Assembly (NCBI GenBank): GCA_963790335.1
Contig: CAWBOB010000008.1
Span: forward strand, 310,001 to 374,000
DNA length: 64,000 bases
Origin: JAOUEA01 sp963790335
GTDB taxonomy: Bacteria; Actinomycetota; UBA4738; HRBIN12
Direction of reading: 5' to 3'
The notes beneath the pieces were generated by a model. The model did no database searches. It saw nothing but the letters and a program-made list of their open reading frames with translations, and was not told the origin of the DNA. Each line of letters begins with the position of its first letter. Position 1 is the stretch's first letter. Below, piece after piece: positions 37,106 to 44,979 of the stretch. The translations under genes and the position numbers were made by a program.

Positions 37106-38808
37106 CCGGATACCAACGCGTTCACGAAGTTCTTGAGCGGTCGGGGCTGAATCACAACAGCTCCGGCTGGCAATGCCCTGCGCACGGCGACAACGCTCCC
37201 TCGATGTCGGTGAAGGAGGGCAAGGAGGGGCGGGCGCTGCTGAAGTGTCACGCCGGCTGCGCCCTCGAGGACATCGTGGCGAAGCTCGGCCTCGAGATGA
37301 CCGACCTCTTCACCGAAGATGGAGGCGGCAAGTCCGAGATCGTGGCGACCTACTCCTACCTCGACGAACAGGGAGTGCCCCTCTACGAGGTCGTGCGGTT
37401 CTCACCGAAGGACTTTCGCCAACGCCTCCCCAACGGGGAGTGGAAGCTCAACGGCGTGCGGAAGGTTCCCTACCGGCTGCCCCAAGTGCTCGAGGCGGCG
37501 AAGTCGGGGAGGCCCGTCTACATCGTCGAGGGTGAGAAGGACGTTCACGCGATCGAGAAGGCGGGCGGTGTCGCCACCTGCAATTCAGGCGGTGCCGAGA
37601 AGTGGCGGCCAGACTTCGCGCCATACTTCTCTGCCGCCGATGTGATCGTGGTCGCGGACAAGGATGCGGCTGGAGCTCGTCACGCAGAGATGGTGCGAGC
37701 CTCGGTCGAGCCCGTCGCGAAGTCCGTGCAGATCGTGCAAGCGGCGGTGGGCAAGGACGCATACGACCACCTCGCGGCCGGTCAGGGGCTCGAGAACTTT
37801 CAGTCAGTCTCGCACGACGAGCAGGTCGATCCGGGTGGGTGGGTGACTGGTGACGCCCTCTTGCAGGAGCCACCGCCACCTCCGCCTGGTGCGGCCTGGT
37901 ATCCGGTTGAGGGGGGCGAGGCCCTGATCCGCGAAGGGTACCGCTACCTCATGTGGGCTGCGCCTGGGTCAGGCAAGTCCTACCTCGGCCTCGCTGCCTG
38001 TATCGAGACCGCCCTCAAGGGAGGGGTCGGGGTCTACCTCGACTGGGAGGGCTCCGAACGCGTGTTCAAGCGCCGACTCCACAGCATCCTCGTGGGAACT
38101 CCGGGGCGGGGACTCGTGTCGGACGAACGCATCGCGGAGCGCATCTACTACCGCAGGATGTGGGAACCAGTCGGAGAGCTCGTGCTGCCGACCGGAACGC
38201 GACACGTCACGATCGACGCTATCGCCGAATCCATGGCGATGGAGGGGCTCAGCGAGGACAGTGCGGGCGACTTCTCGACGTGGGTCAATCGCATCTGGAA
38301 CCCGATCCAGCGCCAGTTCCCAGATGCCTCGATCCTCGCCCTCGACCATCCCGGGCACGAGGGCAACCGGGCTCGAGGCACGTCGAACAAGCGGCCGCAG
38401 GTCGATGTCGATTTGTCACTCAAGCCGGCTGGAAAGCGGATCTCGATCCGGTCATGGAAGGATCGCCACGGCATCTACGGGGACATGCCTCCCGGCTCCG
38501 TCATCGGGGAAGCCCAGCATCTGTTCGGCCCGGATGGCTCGGTGGTTATCACGGTGCACGAGGCCAACACGAACCGTGACGAGGATGGGAACTTCCGCCC
38601 GTCCTATCTGATGGAGCGTGTGTCGATGTTCATGGAGATGCTGACCGAGCCCACCACCAAGACCGTCATCGTGGACGAGGTCGAGGGCAAGGCGCAATAC
38701 CTGCGCAGTGCTGTCGATTATCTCGTCCGAGAGGGCTACGTCGAGAACACCGGCTCGAGCGGGCGACCAGAGCTGCGCCTCGTCAAGCCGTTCCGAGAGA
38801 CAGCATGA
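37096..38808 (+). CDS. Bifunctional primase-helicase of the element
   Basis: A 570-residue replication protein. A CHC2-like zinc finger lies at about 20-55 (WQCPAHG, then KCHAGC), and a Toprim core at about 155-200 (VYIVEGEKDVHAIEKAG, IVVADKDAAGARHAEM). The RecA-like helicase half from about 290 has Walker A AAPGSGKSYLGLA, a DWEGSERVFKRRL segment and Walker B-like RHVTIDAIAESM and ILALDHPGHEG. A winged-helix-like tail ends the protein (LRSAVDYLVREGYVENTGSS). The combination is typical of phage, satellite and plasmid replicons. The iteron cluster begins 35 bp after its stop, so it probably initiates there. Confidence 0.85.
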   Translation: MELTGYQRVHEVLERSGLNHNSSGWQCPAHGDNAPSMSVKEGKEGRALLKCHAGCALEDIVAKLGLEMTDLFTEDGGGKSEIVATYSYLDEQGVPLYEVVRFSPKDFRQRLPNGEWKLNGVRKVPYRLPQVLEAAKSGRPVYIVEGEKDVHAIEKAGGVATCNSGGAEKWRPDFAPYFSAADVIVVADKDAAGARHAEMVRASVEPVAKSVQIVQAAVGKDAYDHLAAGQGLENFQSVSHDEQVDPGGWVTGDALLQEPPPPPPGAAWYPVEGGEALIREGYRYLMWAAPGSGKSYLGLAACIETALKGGVGVYLDWEGSERVFKRRLHSILVGTPGRGLVSDERIAERIYYRRMWEPVGELVLPTGTRHVTIDAIAESMAMEGLSEDSAGDFSTWVNRIWNPIQRQFPDASILALDHPGHEGNRARGTSNKRPQVDVDLSLKPAGKRISIRSWKDRHGIYGDMPPGSVIGEAQHLFGPDGSVVITVHEANTNRDEDGNFRPSYLMERVSMFMEMLTEPTTKTVIVDEVEGKAQYLRSAVDYLVREGYVENTGSSGRPELRLVKPFRETA

Positions 38809-38842
38809 ACCCTCAGCTACTGAGTTGTACGTCCCAGAGACG

Positions 38843-39024
38843 GGGACGGGTTCGGGGACGGGTTCTCCAACCCGTCCCGATCCGTCCCGAAACCCGTCCC
38901 GCACCAGTATGTACTCTGACCTGCGGAAACGCTCAAACCCGTCCCGCCCGTCCCAGCCCGTCCCGAGTCCGGCCCAAACCCGTCCCCCGTCCCCCCCCCT
39001 CTAAGGGGGACGGGTACGGACGGG
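38843..39024. repeat. Iteron cluster, candidate replication origin
   Basis: Ten exact copies of CCCGTCCC or its complement in 182 bp. Forward copies are at 38871, 38893, 38938, 38947, 38957, 38979 and 38986; reverse copies at 38843, 38855 and 39007. Partial copies lie at 38882 and 39018. Many are spaced 22 bp or about twice that, placing them on one helical face. The position directly behind the primase-helicase gene fits an iteron-type origin. Confidence 0.65.
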
Positions 39025-39559
39025 TTAGGTGGGGGGCAAGGCGTGATCCAACCGTGAGGAAGGCTGAGTATTCATCCACACTTCGTTGCAGCAGCGCAGA
39101 GCCACGCGCTCAGCCCCGGCATCCCCACCCTTCGGTGCTGATCCTGCCTGCATCGCGCCCTCGATCGTCAGCATCCGAGCTCGAGCACAGCATGAGACAG
39201 TCGGATAACCCGACGTTAGGCGCTGTCCCTCTGCTCGGTACCTCGCTGACCTGCGGTGATGCAGCTCACGGTCAAGGCTGACCGCACCATGTTATGCGCT
39301 GAGATGAGGGCAGACCATAGGTAGATCAGGGTGCAGGCCTGCCTCAACATGTACCTACCGGGGGTTCGCCGTCCTCTTCTCTAGTACGCGGGAGCGAGCC
39401 CGCCCACCCCCGGCCGGCACGCGGTACCCCAGGTCGTTAGGTGGAGGTGAATGGGTATATCTATTTAGCCGCATCTCCAAGATTGCACATGTGCCTTGAC
39501 CAGCAAGAACACCGTAACACGCCCAACTAGGTTGTTGCTAGAAATGACAGTTCCTCACG
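39025..39559. other. Non-coding region with AT-rich stretch
   Basis: No supportable gene. It contains a third copy of TGACCTGCGG (39247-39256) and an AT-rich island around 39455-39470 (GGTATATCTATTTAG) that could be the duplex-unwinding segment of the origin. A TTGACC near 39496 may be part of a promoter for the following operon. Confidence 0.4.
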
Positions 39560-39928
39560 GTGTTGCAGGCTGTGTGCGATAACGATCCCGATTGTGGGCG
39601 ATCGAGATCCCCCCGTTGCACACACCTCGTCGAGGGACCGCCCGACCTGATCGACACCCGCGACTCGGTACTCGGGGTACCGCTGAACCTGCGTCTACGC
39701 CCTAGACAGCCGGGCGAGCCTGGGTACGTGGTCAACCTCAGAGATCTCCGCGAAGTCCTCGCCTGGGATCAGGCCGATGCGGCCTACGTCCTCGGCATCT
39801 CCCAGCGAGCGGTCAGCCGCATTGAAGCTGGCGAGAACGTCCATCTGACCGACGAACAGCGGGTGAAGCTCGCCCGCATGCAGCGCCTCGCCGATCGCAA
39901 GGCCGCAGAGGGTCGGGTGGACGCATGA
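39560..39928 (+). CDS. XRE-type helix-turn-helix protein
   Basis: 122 residues with a GTG start. A Cys-containing N-terminus is followed by a Cro/CI-like HTH at about 70-110 (LREVLAWDQADAAYVLGISQ, RAVSRIEAGENVHLTDEQRV). Probably the first gene and regulator of the operon that continues to about 42 kb; the next start overlaps its stop (ATGA). An N-terminal truncation to a later start is possible. Confidence 0.6.
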   Translation: MLQAVCDNDPDCGRSRSPRCTHLVEGPPDLIDTRDSVLGVPLNLRLRPRQPGEPGYVVNLRDLREVLAWDQADAAYVLGISQRAVSRIEAGENVHLTDEQRVKLARMQRLADRKAAEGRVDA

Positions 39929-40134
39929 CCCAGGCATCCCTCCGCGAGCTGATCGTCCAGGAGCGGGCCGCAGGCAAGCACGACACGGACACGCTCGTAC
40001 TGCTTCGGCGTTCCAAGCTGAAGCCGCCCGCCGGCTACTACTGCTGGAGCATCCCCGCCCTGAGAGCCGTCATGGACGAGGACCCCTCCGGCTACCGAGC
40101 CGATGGCCGACGCGGAAGCGCGGTGTTTCGATGA
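39925..40134 (+). CDS. Small element protein of unknown function
   Basis: 69 residues (MTQASLRELIVQERAAGKHD, then LRRSKLKPPAGYYCWSIPAL). No family recognised. It overlaps both neighbours by four bases, consistent with a tightly coupled phage-style operon. Confidence 0.5.
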   Translation: MTQASLRELIVQERAAGKHDTDTLVLLRRSKLKPPAGYYCWSIPALRAVMDEDPSGYRADGRRGSAVFR

Positions 40135-40343
40135 GGGAGCTCACCGCTCGAGAGCTGGAGCGGGAGTATCGAGGGTGGGACGACCGAGAACTGCGCGAAC
40201 ACCGCCACGCCTGCCTCGAGGTGGCCCGCGAGCAGAGGTTGTGGGGGGATCGGCAAACCGGGATGTATGCGACCCTCGCCCGGAAGTCGGCCGGCCGGTA
40301 CGCCAGGGAGTTACTACGCCGAGCCCAGGAGCGGAGCTCGTGA
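40131..40343 (+). CDS. Small charged helical protein
   Basis: 70 residues, mostly charged helix (MRELTARELEREYRGWDDRE, ARKSAGRYARELLRRAQ). Unknown function. Four-base overlaps exist at both ends. Confidence 0.5.
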   Translation: MRELTARELEREYRGWDDRELREHRHACLEVAREQRLWGDRQTGMYATLARKSAGRYARELLRRAQERSS

Positions 40344-40864
40344 TCGACACCGCCCCGTCGATCGACTACGCCCTTCGCAAGAAGTTCGAGGAGGCTGGAC
40401 TTCCCCGAGACCTTGCCTGGGGGAAGCCCGGGCTCTACCTCGCCCATTGGTACCGCGCTCGCAGCTCGGGCAAGAAGACCACCGTGGCCGCAGCCTGCGA
40501 GGCCGCTGGCCTCAGCAGTGACGCGCTGAGGCAACGACGCCGCCATAGCGCTGAGTTCGCCGCCGCCGAGCGTTGGGCGCGCCGTGGTGAGCCGTTCACC
40601 CCGCCTGTCACTGTCGAACCACAACATGTTGGGGTAGTAGAGCTCGAGGACCCGCTCGTCACGGACACCACCTGGCCGGCTCCGCCCCTCGCACCCGTGG
40701 AGACCGGTGGCCGCCCGCTCGATCCCGATGAGCCGACCTCCACCACGCTCCCCCCCAAGCCCGCCGCTGCCAAGAAGGAACGCCCGACCCGCCGCTATAC
40801 GCCCGCCTGGATGGGTGGGGACTACCAGAGCTATTTCATCCGAAGGAGAGCGCTAGATGAGTGA
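40340..40864 (+). CDS. Small-terminase-like HTH protein
   Basis: 174 residues. The N-terminal part includes TVAAACEAAGLSSDALRQRR RHSAEFAAAERWARRG, the HTH pattern (A-C-x-AG-S, then EFA-A) common in phage small terminase subunits, which bind packaging sites on DNA. The C-terminal half is Pro-rich and ends RRYTPAWMGGDYQSYFIRRR. The GTG start overlaps the previous stop. No large terminase partner is encoded in the window. In satellites such a protein can redirect a helper phage's packaging, but a plain DNA-binding regulator remains possible. Confidence 0.5.
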   Translation: MIDTAPSIDYALRKKFEEAGLPRDLAWGKPGLYLAHWYRARSSGKKTTVAAACEAAGLSSDALRQRRRHSAEFAAAERWARRGEPFTPPVTVEPQHVGVVELEDPLVTDTTWPAPPLAPVETGGRPLDPDEPTSTTLPPKPAAAKKERPTRRYTPAWMGGDYQSYFIRRRALDE

Positions 40865-41819
40865 CGTAGATACCGCCGAACAGACCGCATCCGCCGAGCT
40901 TCCCGACAACCTCGTCGCGATCCCCAGCGGGGAGCTGCATGAACGAGCCGAGGCCCTCGCCGCCGAGGCCGACACGCTCCTCGCGGCCGATGACTGGGTG
41001 AACTACAAAGCCACCGCCGAAAACGAGCGCAAGCTCCGTGCCGAGATCGAGCGGCGCGGCGATGCAGCCCGCAAGGACACCCCCGTCGAGACGACGGTCC
41101 CTGTATCGGCTCAAGAGAAGCTCGAGCAGACCCGCCAGGCCCTCGCTGGGGCAGAAGCCGCCCTCGCCGATTTCGCGGGCGTCAAAAAGAGGGGCAACGC
41201 ACCGCCCCCGATGGGCGAGAGCGCCGAGGAGACGGACGATGCCAAGGCCGCCGAGGCCAAGGCCTTCGTGAACGTCGAGAAGCTCCGCGCAGACCTAGCG
41301 GCGATGGAGCACCGCGCCCCGTTCCTGGACATCGACGACGACTCGATAGCCACCGAGCTCGAGGACACCGGGATCGAGGCCGAGGGCCTTCGGCTGGACC
41401 TTAAGCGGTTCATCGACGAGGGTCGGAGGCAGGCCGCAGCCAAGGCTGAGCGCCAGCTGGCGGAGGTCACCGAACGGCACTACGCCCTCATGCGCGAGGA
41501 CGGGGTGAGGAAGTCAGAGCGCAAGCGCGAGTCGCTGATCGAACAGATGGCCCAACGCAAGGCGCTGTTCGCCCGTCAGCAGTCCCTCAAGGACTGGACC
41601 CGGCGCAAGCAAGAGCTCGAGGAAAGCTTGCAGAGGGAGGTCCGCGAAGGCGAATCCCCCCACTACGACATAGGCCCGCTCCGCGAGGCCAGCGAAATCG
41701 TGGACTGGCTCAACAAGGCCATCGAGGGCAACCTCCCGCTGACCAGCACCGAGCTCGAGCGCCACAGAGCCGAAGTCCGGGCAACCGCCCCGGGCGTCAG
41801 AGGATCTTTCAAGAGCTAG
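40857..41819 (+). CDS. Coiled-coil protein of unknown function
   Basis: 320 residues, acidic and strongly helical, with Ala/Glu/Arg-rich heptads at about 20-65, 80-100 and 180-260 (RQAAAKAERQLAEVTERHYA, LKDWTRRKQELEESLQREVR). No enzyme motif. Composition and the position after the terminase-like gene would suit a scaffold-like or structural accessory protein, but this is speculative. A GGAGAG ribosome site and an 8-bp overlap with the previous gene support the ATG. Confidence 0.55.
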   Translation: MSDVDTAEQTASAELPDNLVAIPSGELHERAEALAAEADTLLAADDWVNYKATAENERKLRAEIERRGDAARKDTPVETTVPVSAQEKLEQTRQALAGAEAALADFAGVKKRGNAPPPMGESAEETDDAKAAEAKAFVNVEKLRADLAAMEHRAPFLDIDDDSIATELEDTGIEAEGLRLDLKRFIDEGRRQAAAKAERQLAEVTERHYALMREDGVRKSERKRESLIEQMAQRKALFARQQSLKDWTRRKQELEESLQREVREGESPHYDIGPLREASEIVDWLNKAIEGNLPLTSTELERHRAEVRATAPGVRGSFKS

Positions 41820-41833
41820 GAAAGGATCGAGTC

Positions 41834-42154
41834 ATGGCAGAGCAAGCGAAGAGCACGGCGAAGAAGAGCACCGCCAAGGCCCCAGCCAAGAAGAAGAAGG
41901 CCCCGAAGAAGCCCCAGGTGGCATTCCGCTGCCTGCACCCCGACCACGACCAAACTCGCCCATGGGAATTGAGCGTGGCCAACAAGGCGCACCGCGTCGA
42001 GGTGAAGGGCACGCAGCGCGGCGGAGCGGAGTCCGGTGTCACATACGAACCGGTGTGCGCCGCCTGCGCGAAGAGTGCCAACATGGTCGCGGGCCCAGAC
42101 GAGCGTGGCGGAAGCGTCGCCGTCGATGTGTCGGACCTCGATCCCCTCGCGTAA
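41834..42154 (+). CDS. Lys/Ala-rich protein with Cys/His motif
   Basis: 106 residues. The first 35 are Lys/Ala repeats like histone-H1-type tails (KSTAKKSTAKAPAKKKKAPK), so it should bind nucleic acid. Then comes a compact domain with CLHPDHDQ and VCAACAKSAN, a likely zinc-binding C-H/C-C pair. GGAAAGGA lies before the ATG. Function unknown. Confidence 0.55.
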   Translation: MAEQAKSTAKKSTAKAPAKKKKAPKKPQVAFRCLHPDHDQTRPWELSVANKAHRVEVKGTQRGGAESGVTYEPVCAACAKSANMVAGPDERGGSVAVDVSDLDPLA

Positions 42155-42191
42155 CGGCGAGGGTGTCCGTCTCCCGTGTTTCGATCGACGC

Positions 42192-42506
42192 ATGACTGAC
42201 GACGAGGTATACGCGGCCGCGATGGCCGAGGCGATCCAGCTCGGCCTGATGACCGCGAAGGGCGAAGCGACCGACCGCTGTCAGTGCTCTCTGTGCGGAG
42301 CGGTGTTCTCCACCGTGGCGAACTTCGACCGCCACCGCGCTGGAGACGCCTGCCATCCGCCTGCCGAGGTCGGCCTCCTCCAGCACCCACGAGCATGGTG
42401 GCTCCAGCCGGGTCCAGAGACCCCGTTGAGCGCCCTTCGCGGGTCAGACGGCGACGGTAGGAGCCTCTCGCCGCCTCCTGGGGATGCCCAGGCCACCCCC
42501 GGCTAA
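42192..42506 (+). CDS. C2H2-like zinc-finger protein of phage type
   Basis: 104 residues beginning MTDDEVYAAAMAEAIQLGLM, with CSLCGAVFSTVANFDRHRAG DAC, a C-x2-C/H-x-Cys finger seen in many actinophage small proteins. The Pro/Ser-rich tail is probably disordered. Likely a DNA-binding accessory protein. Confidence 0.55.
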   Translation: MTDDEVYAAAMAEAIQLGLMTAKGEATDRCQCSLCGAVFSTVANFDRHRAGDACHPPAEVGLLQHPRAWWLQPGPETPLSALRGSDGDGRSLSPPPGDAQATPG

Positions 42507-42589
42507 CCTCGGGCGTCTCTCTCCCGCTCTGCGCCCAATCGTCTCCGCCACCGCTCTAGCCCCCTTGAACGGCACGGTGACGTGGCCTC

Positions 42590-43144
42590 GTGGAGAACAT
42601 CGCGGAGACGTTGGGGATCAACGGCGACGATCGCTGGGACAAGCGTGCGGCGTGTGCTGGGCAGCCGGTGGAGCTGTTCTTTCGGGAACGAGGGAGCGGC
42701 CACACCGGCGTCGAGCTGACCATCCAGGACATGCGGGCCAAACGGATCTGCGCCCGCTGTCCTGTCAGACGCCAGTGCTTGACTGAGACGATCAAGGCCG
42801 AGGGTCCACAGCACCAGGTCGCGCGCAACGCCGCCAGGGGTGGGGGGAGCTGGGCGGCAACACCGGAGACCATGGCCACCGAGAGACATCTCCCGGCAGG
42901 GATCTTCGCAGGCACCACGCCGGCTGAGCGGTGGAGCCCCGATGTCATCCACGCTGACGGCTGCGGCGGCAAGTGCAAGTGCTCGCCAGTCAGAGGGCAC
43001 GCCACCGTCCACGAGAACTGGTGTCGTGGCACGTGCCGTGGGTGCCGACCCATCGCCGACAGAATCGCGATCCTCGAAAGGAGACTCGAATCGCAATCGT
43101 CACAGTTCCTGCTGAAGTCGGAGACGATCGCCCCGTTGGGTTAG
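42590..43144 (+). CDS. WhiB-family Fe-S regulator with extended Cys-rich C-terminus
   Basis: 184 residues, against about 80-120 for most WhiB proteins. The four cluster cysteines are ACAGQP and CARCPVRRQC (C...C-x2-C-x5-C) at about residues 22-64. The usual GVWGG turn is replaced by a GGGSWAA segment. The added 90 residues contain GCGGKCKCSP and NWCRGTCRGC, two further Cys clusters that could hold zinc or a second Fe-S centre, and end in a short coil (IADRIAILERRLES). WhiB proteins pair with sigma factors and sense redox/NO; phage versions can hijack the host. GTG start. Confidence 0.75.
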   Translation: MENIAETLGINGDDRWDKRAACAGQPVELFFRERGSGHTGVELTIQDMRAKRICARCPVRRQCLTETIKAEGPQHQVARNAARGGGSWAATPETMATERHLPAGIFAGTTPAERWSPDVIHADGCGGKCKCSPVRGHATVHENWCRGTCRGCRPIADRIAILERRLESQSSQFLLKSETIAPLG

Positions 43145-43374
43145 CTCGCCCGCGCGCCAAGATCCGCCCGCTCGAACCGAGGCCCGGTGAGCTGCACCCC
43201 GACGCTTCGATCAAGGGCTTCAGATGGACATTCCCCGACGACCTCGCCGCTCGCCTCGAGGCCGGCTCGGTTCTGCGGCTAGAGGTGATCGCGAGGGTGA
43301 ACGAGCTTCGCGCACATCGCGACGGCAACCGCTGGGATGTGCAGGTGCTGGAGGTCTCAGAGGCCTCTGAGTAA
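43042..43374 (+). CDS. Small protein of unknown function (start uncertain)
   Basis: The supportable part is the last 78 codons (KIRPLEPRPGELHPDASIKG FRWTFPDDLAARLEAGSVLR LEVIARVNELRAH RDGNRWDVQVLEV), which look like a real small beta domain. No ATG, GTG or TTG lies close to it; the nearest in-frame GTG (43042) is inside the WhiB gene. The start may be non-standard, or the two frames may be linked. Confidence 0.35.
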   Translation: MPTHRRQNRDPRKETRIAIVTVPAEVGDDRPVGLARPRAKIRPLEPRPGELHPDASIKGFRWTFPDDLAARLEAGSVLRLEVIARVNELRAHRDGNRWDVQVLEVSEASE

Positions 43375-43454
43375 GGGGCAGCGGGCGAGGCGGCGCGCCG
43401 TCGGCAGCTACAGCCTTAGACCGCGTGCGGGAGAAATCGCCAGGCGAGCCTCGC

Positions 43455-43673
43455 TCAAGAGGACTGAGGCCGAAACAGTCGCGCGAGCATCGCTCGCAGC
43501 CACCCGACTCGGGCGGTCGTCGTGTCGGCAGCGACTGCAGCGTTACGTAGCTCGTCGGCGACGGCAGGATCGTCGTTCTTCTCAGCGGCCCGCTCGATAT
43601 GTGCCACAGCTTCGCGCAACGAGGACTCGCTCGCTTCGACAGCCAACTCGGCCCTGTAGATCTCATCTGTCAT
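43455..43673 (-). CDS. Small helical protein
   Basis: 72 residues (MTDEIYRAELAVEASESSLR, EAVAHIERAAEKNDDPAVAD, ending WLRAMLARLFRPQSS), helical and amphipathic at the end. GGGGGT lies before the ATG. It is downstream of the anti-sigma gene on the same strand, with a 64-bp gap, and could be a partner. No family recognised. Confidence 0.5.
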   Translation of the reverse strand: MTDEIYRAELAVEASESSLREAVAHIERAAEKNDDPAVADELRNAAVAADTTTARVGWLRAMLARLFRPQSS

Positions 43674-43737
43674 GGCGACCCCCTTGGCCGCCAACGGCGG
43701 ACAGTCCTCATGCTACAGCAGGGCTCGACTGCGGGTG

Positions 43738-44154
43738 CTAGCGGCGGAACTCGAACCACACGTGGCCTGGCGGGCCGCTTTCGACGCCCCACTCGTCCGC
43801 CACTTCCTCGACGAGCCGGAGTCCGAAGCCTCCCACCCTGACCGCATCCTCCAACCGAGGCTCCACCACCCCCACGCCGACAGCCTCCGTGGATTGCTCC
43901 ATCTCGATACGGAGCCGATCGTCATCAGCGTCGATGACCAGGCGGATCGTGTCTTGACCAGGTCGTAGCTGCCCGTGCATGACGGCATTCGCTGCGACTT
44001 CGCTGATGGCGAGGCGAGCGTCGTGAGCCCGCTCGTTCAAGACCGGGGGCGGGATCGCGTTGTCCAGTGCTGAGCGGGCAAGAACAGGAGCGCTCTCATC
44101 CGCGGGCAGAACGTGTTCTTGCCGCATCGGCTTCTCCAGTGTGGTCCGTCTCAT
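43738..44154 (-). CDS. Anti-sigma-factor-type serine kinase (RsbW/HATPase_c_2)
   Basis: 138 residues with the GHKL ATPase motifs of SpoIIAB/RsbW proteins: N-box ISEVAANAVMHG at about 50-61, D-x-G-like IDADDDRLRIEM, and the GGFGLRLVEEVADEWGV glycine box near the end. Such kinases bind a sigma factor or phosphorylate a STAS-domain antagonist. The divergent STAS gene at 44298 is the obvious partner; no cognate SigB/SigF-type sigma gene is in the window. The ATG is six bases from a GGGTAG -10. Confidence 0.75.
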   Translation of the reverse strand: MRRTTLEKPMRQEHVLPADESAPVLARSALDNAIPPPVLNERAHDARLAISEVAANAVMHGQLRPGQDTIRLVIDADDDRLRIEMEQSTEAVGVGVVEPRLEDAVRVGGFGLRLVEEVADEWGVESGPPGHVWFEFRR

Positions 44155-44160
44155 GGCGTG

Positions 44161-44186
44161 CTACCCCCCCTGGGCGGGCGGAAAAC
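44161..44186 (-). promoter_or_regulatory. Candidate SigB/SigF-type promoter for the anti-sigma gene
   Basis: Read leftward: GTTT (44186-44183), 16 bases, then GGGTAG (44166-44161), close to the general-stress consensus GTTT-N14-16-GGGTAT. The -10 is only six bases from the start codon, implying a leaderless transcript and autoregulation by the captured sigma factor. Motif call only. Confidence 0.35.
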
Positions 44187-44297
44187 ATCAGGGCTGTAAA
44201 GGTTTCGGGGGGTCGCGCCGATTGAGCTTTCGTGGTTTAGTCGGTCGTCACCATGGAAAATTGCTTTGCGCTCGAAAGAGGAGGAGGGGAGGAGGAG

Positions 44298-44648
44298 ATG
44301 GACATTCCTGCCGTGACACCTTTCTCTCTGCGGACCGAGGAGGAGGACGGGAAGACCGTCCTCTACCTCGAGGGGGAGCTGGATCTTGCGGGCGTACCAA
44401 AGCTGCAGGAGGCTCTGCACTCAGCTCAGCACGAAAAGTTCTCGCAGATCGTTGTCGACCTCCGAGGGCTCACCTTCCTCGACTCGACCGGCCTCGGGGT
44501 CTTAATCGCCGCAGACATCGCGGGCCGTGACGGGCACGTTGCCGTCTCGTTCGTCCGGGGCAACCAGACGGTGCATCGCGTCTTTCAGCTCACGGCGATG
44601 GAAAGCCGGCTGAACTGGGTCGACCCCCCGGATCCAACTTCTGGCTGA
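44298..44648 (+). CDS. STAS-domain anti-anti-sigma factor
   Basis: 116 residues of SpoIIAA/RsbV type: VLYLEGELDLAGVPKLQEAL, then VVDLRGLTFLDSTGLGVLIA with the phosphorylatable Ser in DSTGLG, and HRVFQLTAMESRLNW. ATG 44298 is chosen because of a long GGAGGGGAGGAGGAG purine ribosome site; an earlier in-frame ATG at 44253 would put that purine run inside the gene. Forms a divergent partner-switching pair with the kinase gene. Confidence 0.8.
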   Translation: MDIPAVTPFSLRTEEEDGKTVLYLEGELDLAGVPKLQEALHSAQHEKFSQIVVDLRGLTFLDSTGLGVLIAADIAGRDGHVAVSFVRGNQTVHRVFQLTAMESRLNWVDPPDPTSG

Positions 44649-44801
44649 CCTAGTCGCGGTCGGTGCGTTCCCCTGGCTTGGTCGAGTGCAGCCCAATAGT
44701 GGTGTGCGATGTTTGGACCGTCCCATCGGTGGACACGGTCCCTACTGGCCGCTGTGACACCAAACGGAGCGGGGACTGCACCGCCCAGTGGCCGGCGCTC
44801 C

Positions 44802-44837
44802 GTGCAAAGCCCGGCCACGTGACACCGGGCTTTGCAC
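44802..44837. repeat. Perfect 13-bp inverted repeat
   Basis: GTGCAAAGCCCGG / CCGGGCTTTGCAC around a 10-base loop containing CACGTG, lying about 155 bp after the STAS gene. There is no T-run, so it is not a standard intrinsic terminator. The rest of the 44649-44979 gap holds nothing I can support. Confidence 0.7.
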
Positions 44838-44979
44838 GTCATCCCGCCTTCCCGGGCTTCGAAAGTGCGCTGCTTGTCGCCCGATCGGCGGAGCCAAATC
44901 TAGCCCGACTGCCCGATGTGCCGGGCTCGGGCCGCCATCACACAATCGCACTCCCGCAGTTTGATGTCGGGGAGGGACG

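Noticed and set aside
38805..39281. Open frame of 158 codons across the iteron region
   Set aside because: It mostly translates the repeats (Arg-Pro-Val runs) and has no conserved feature.
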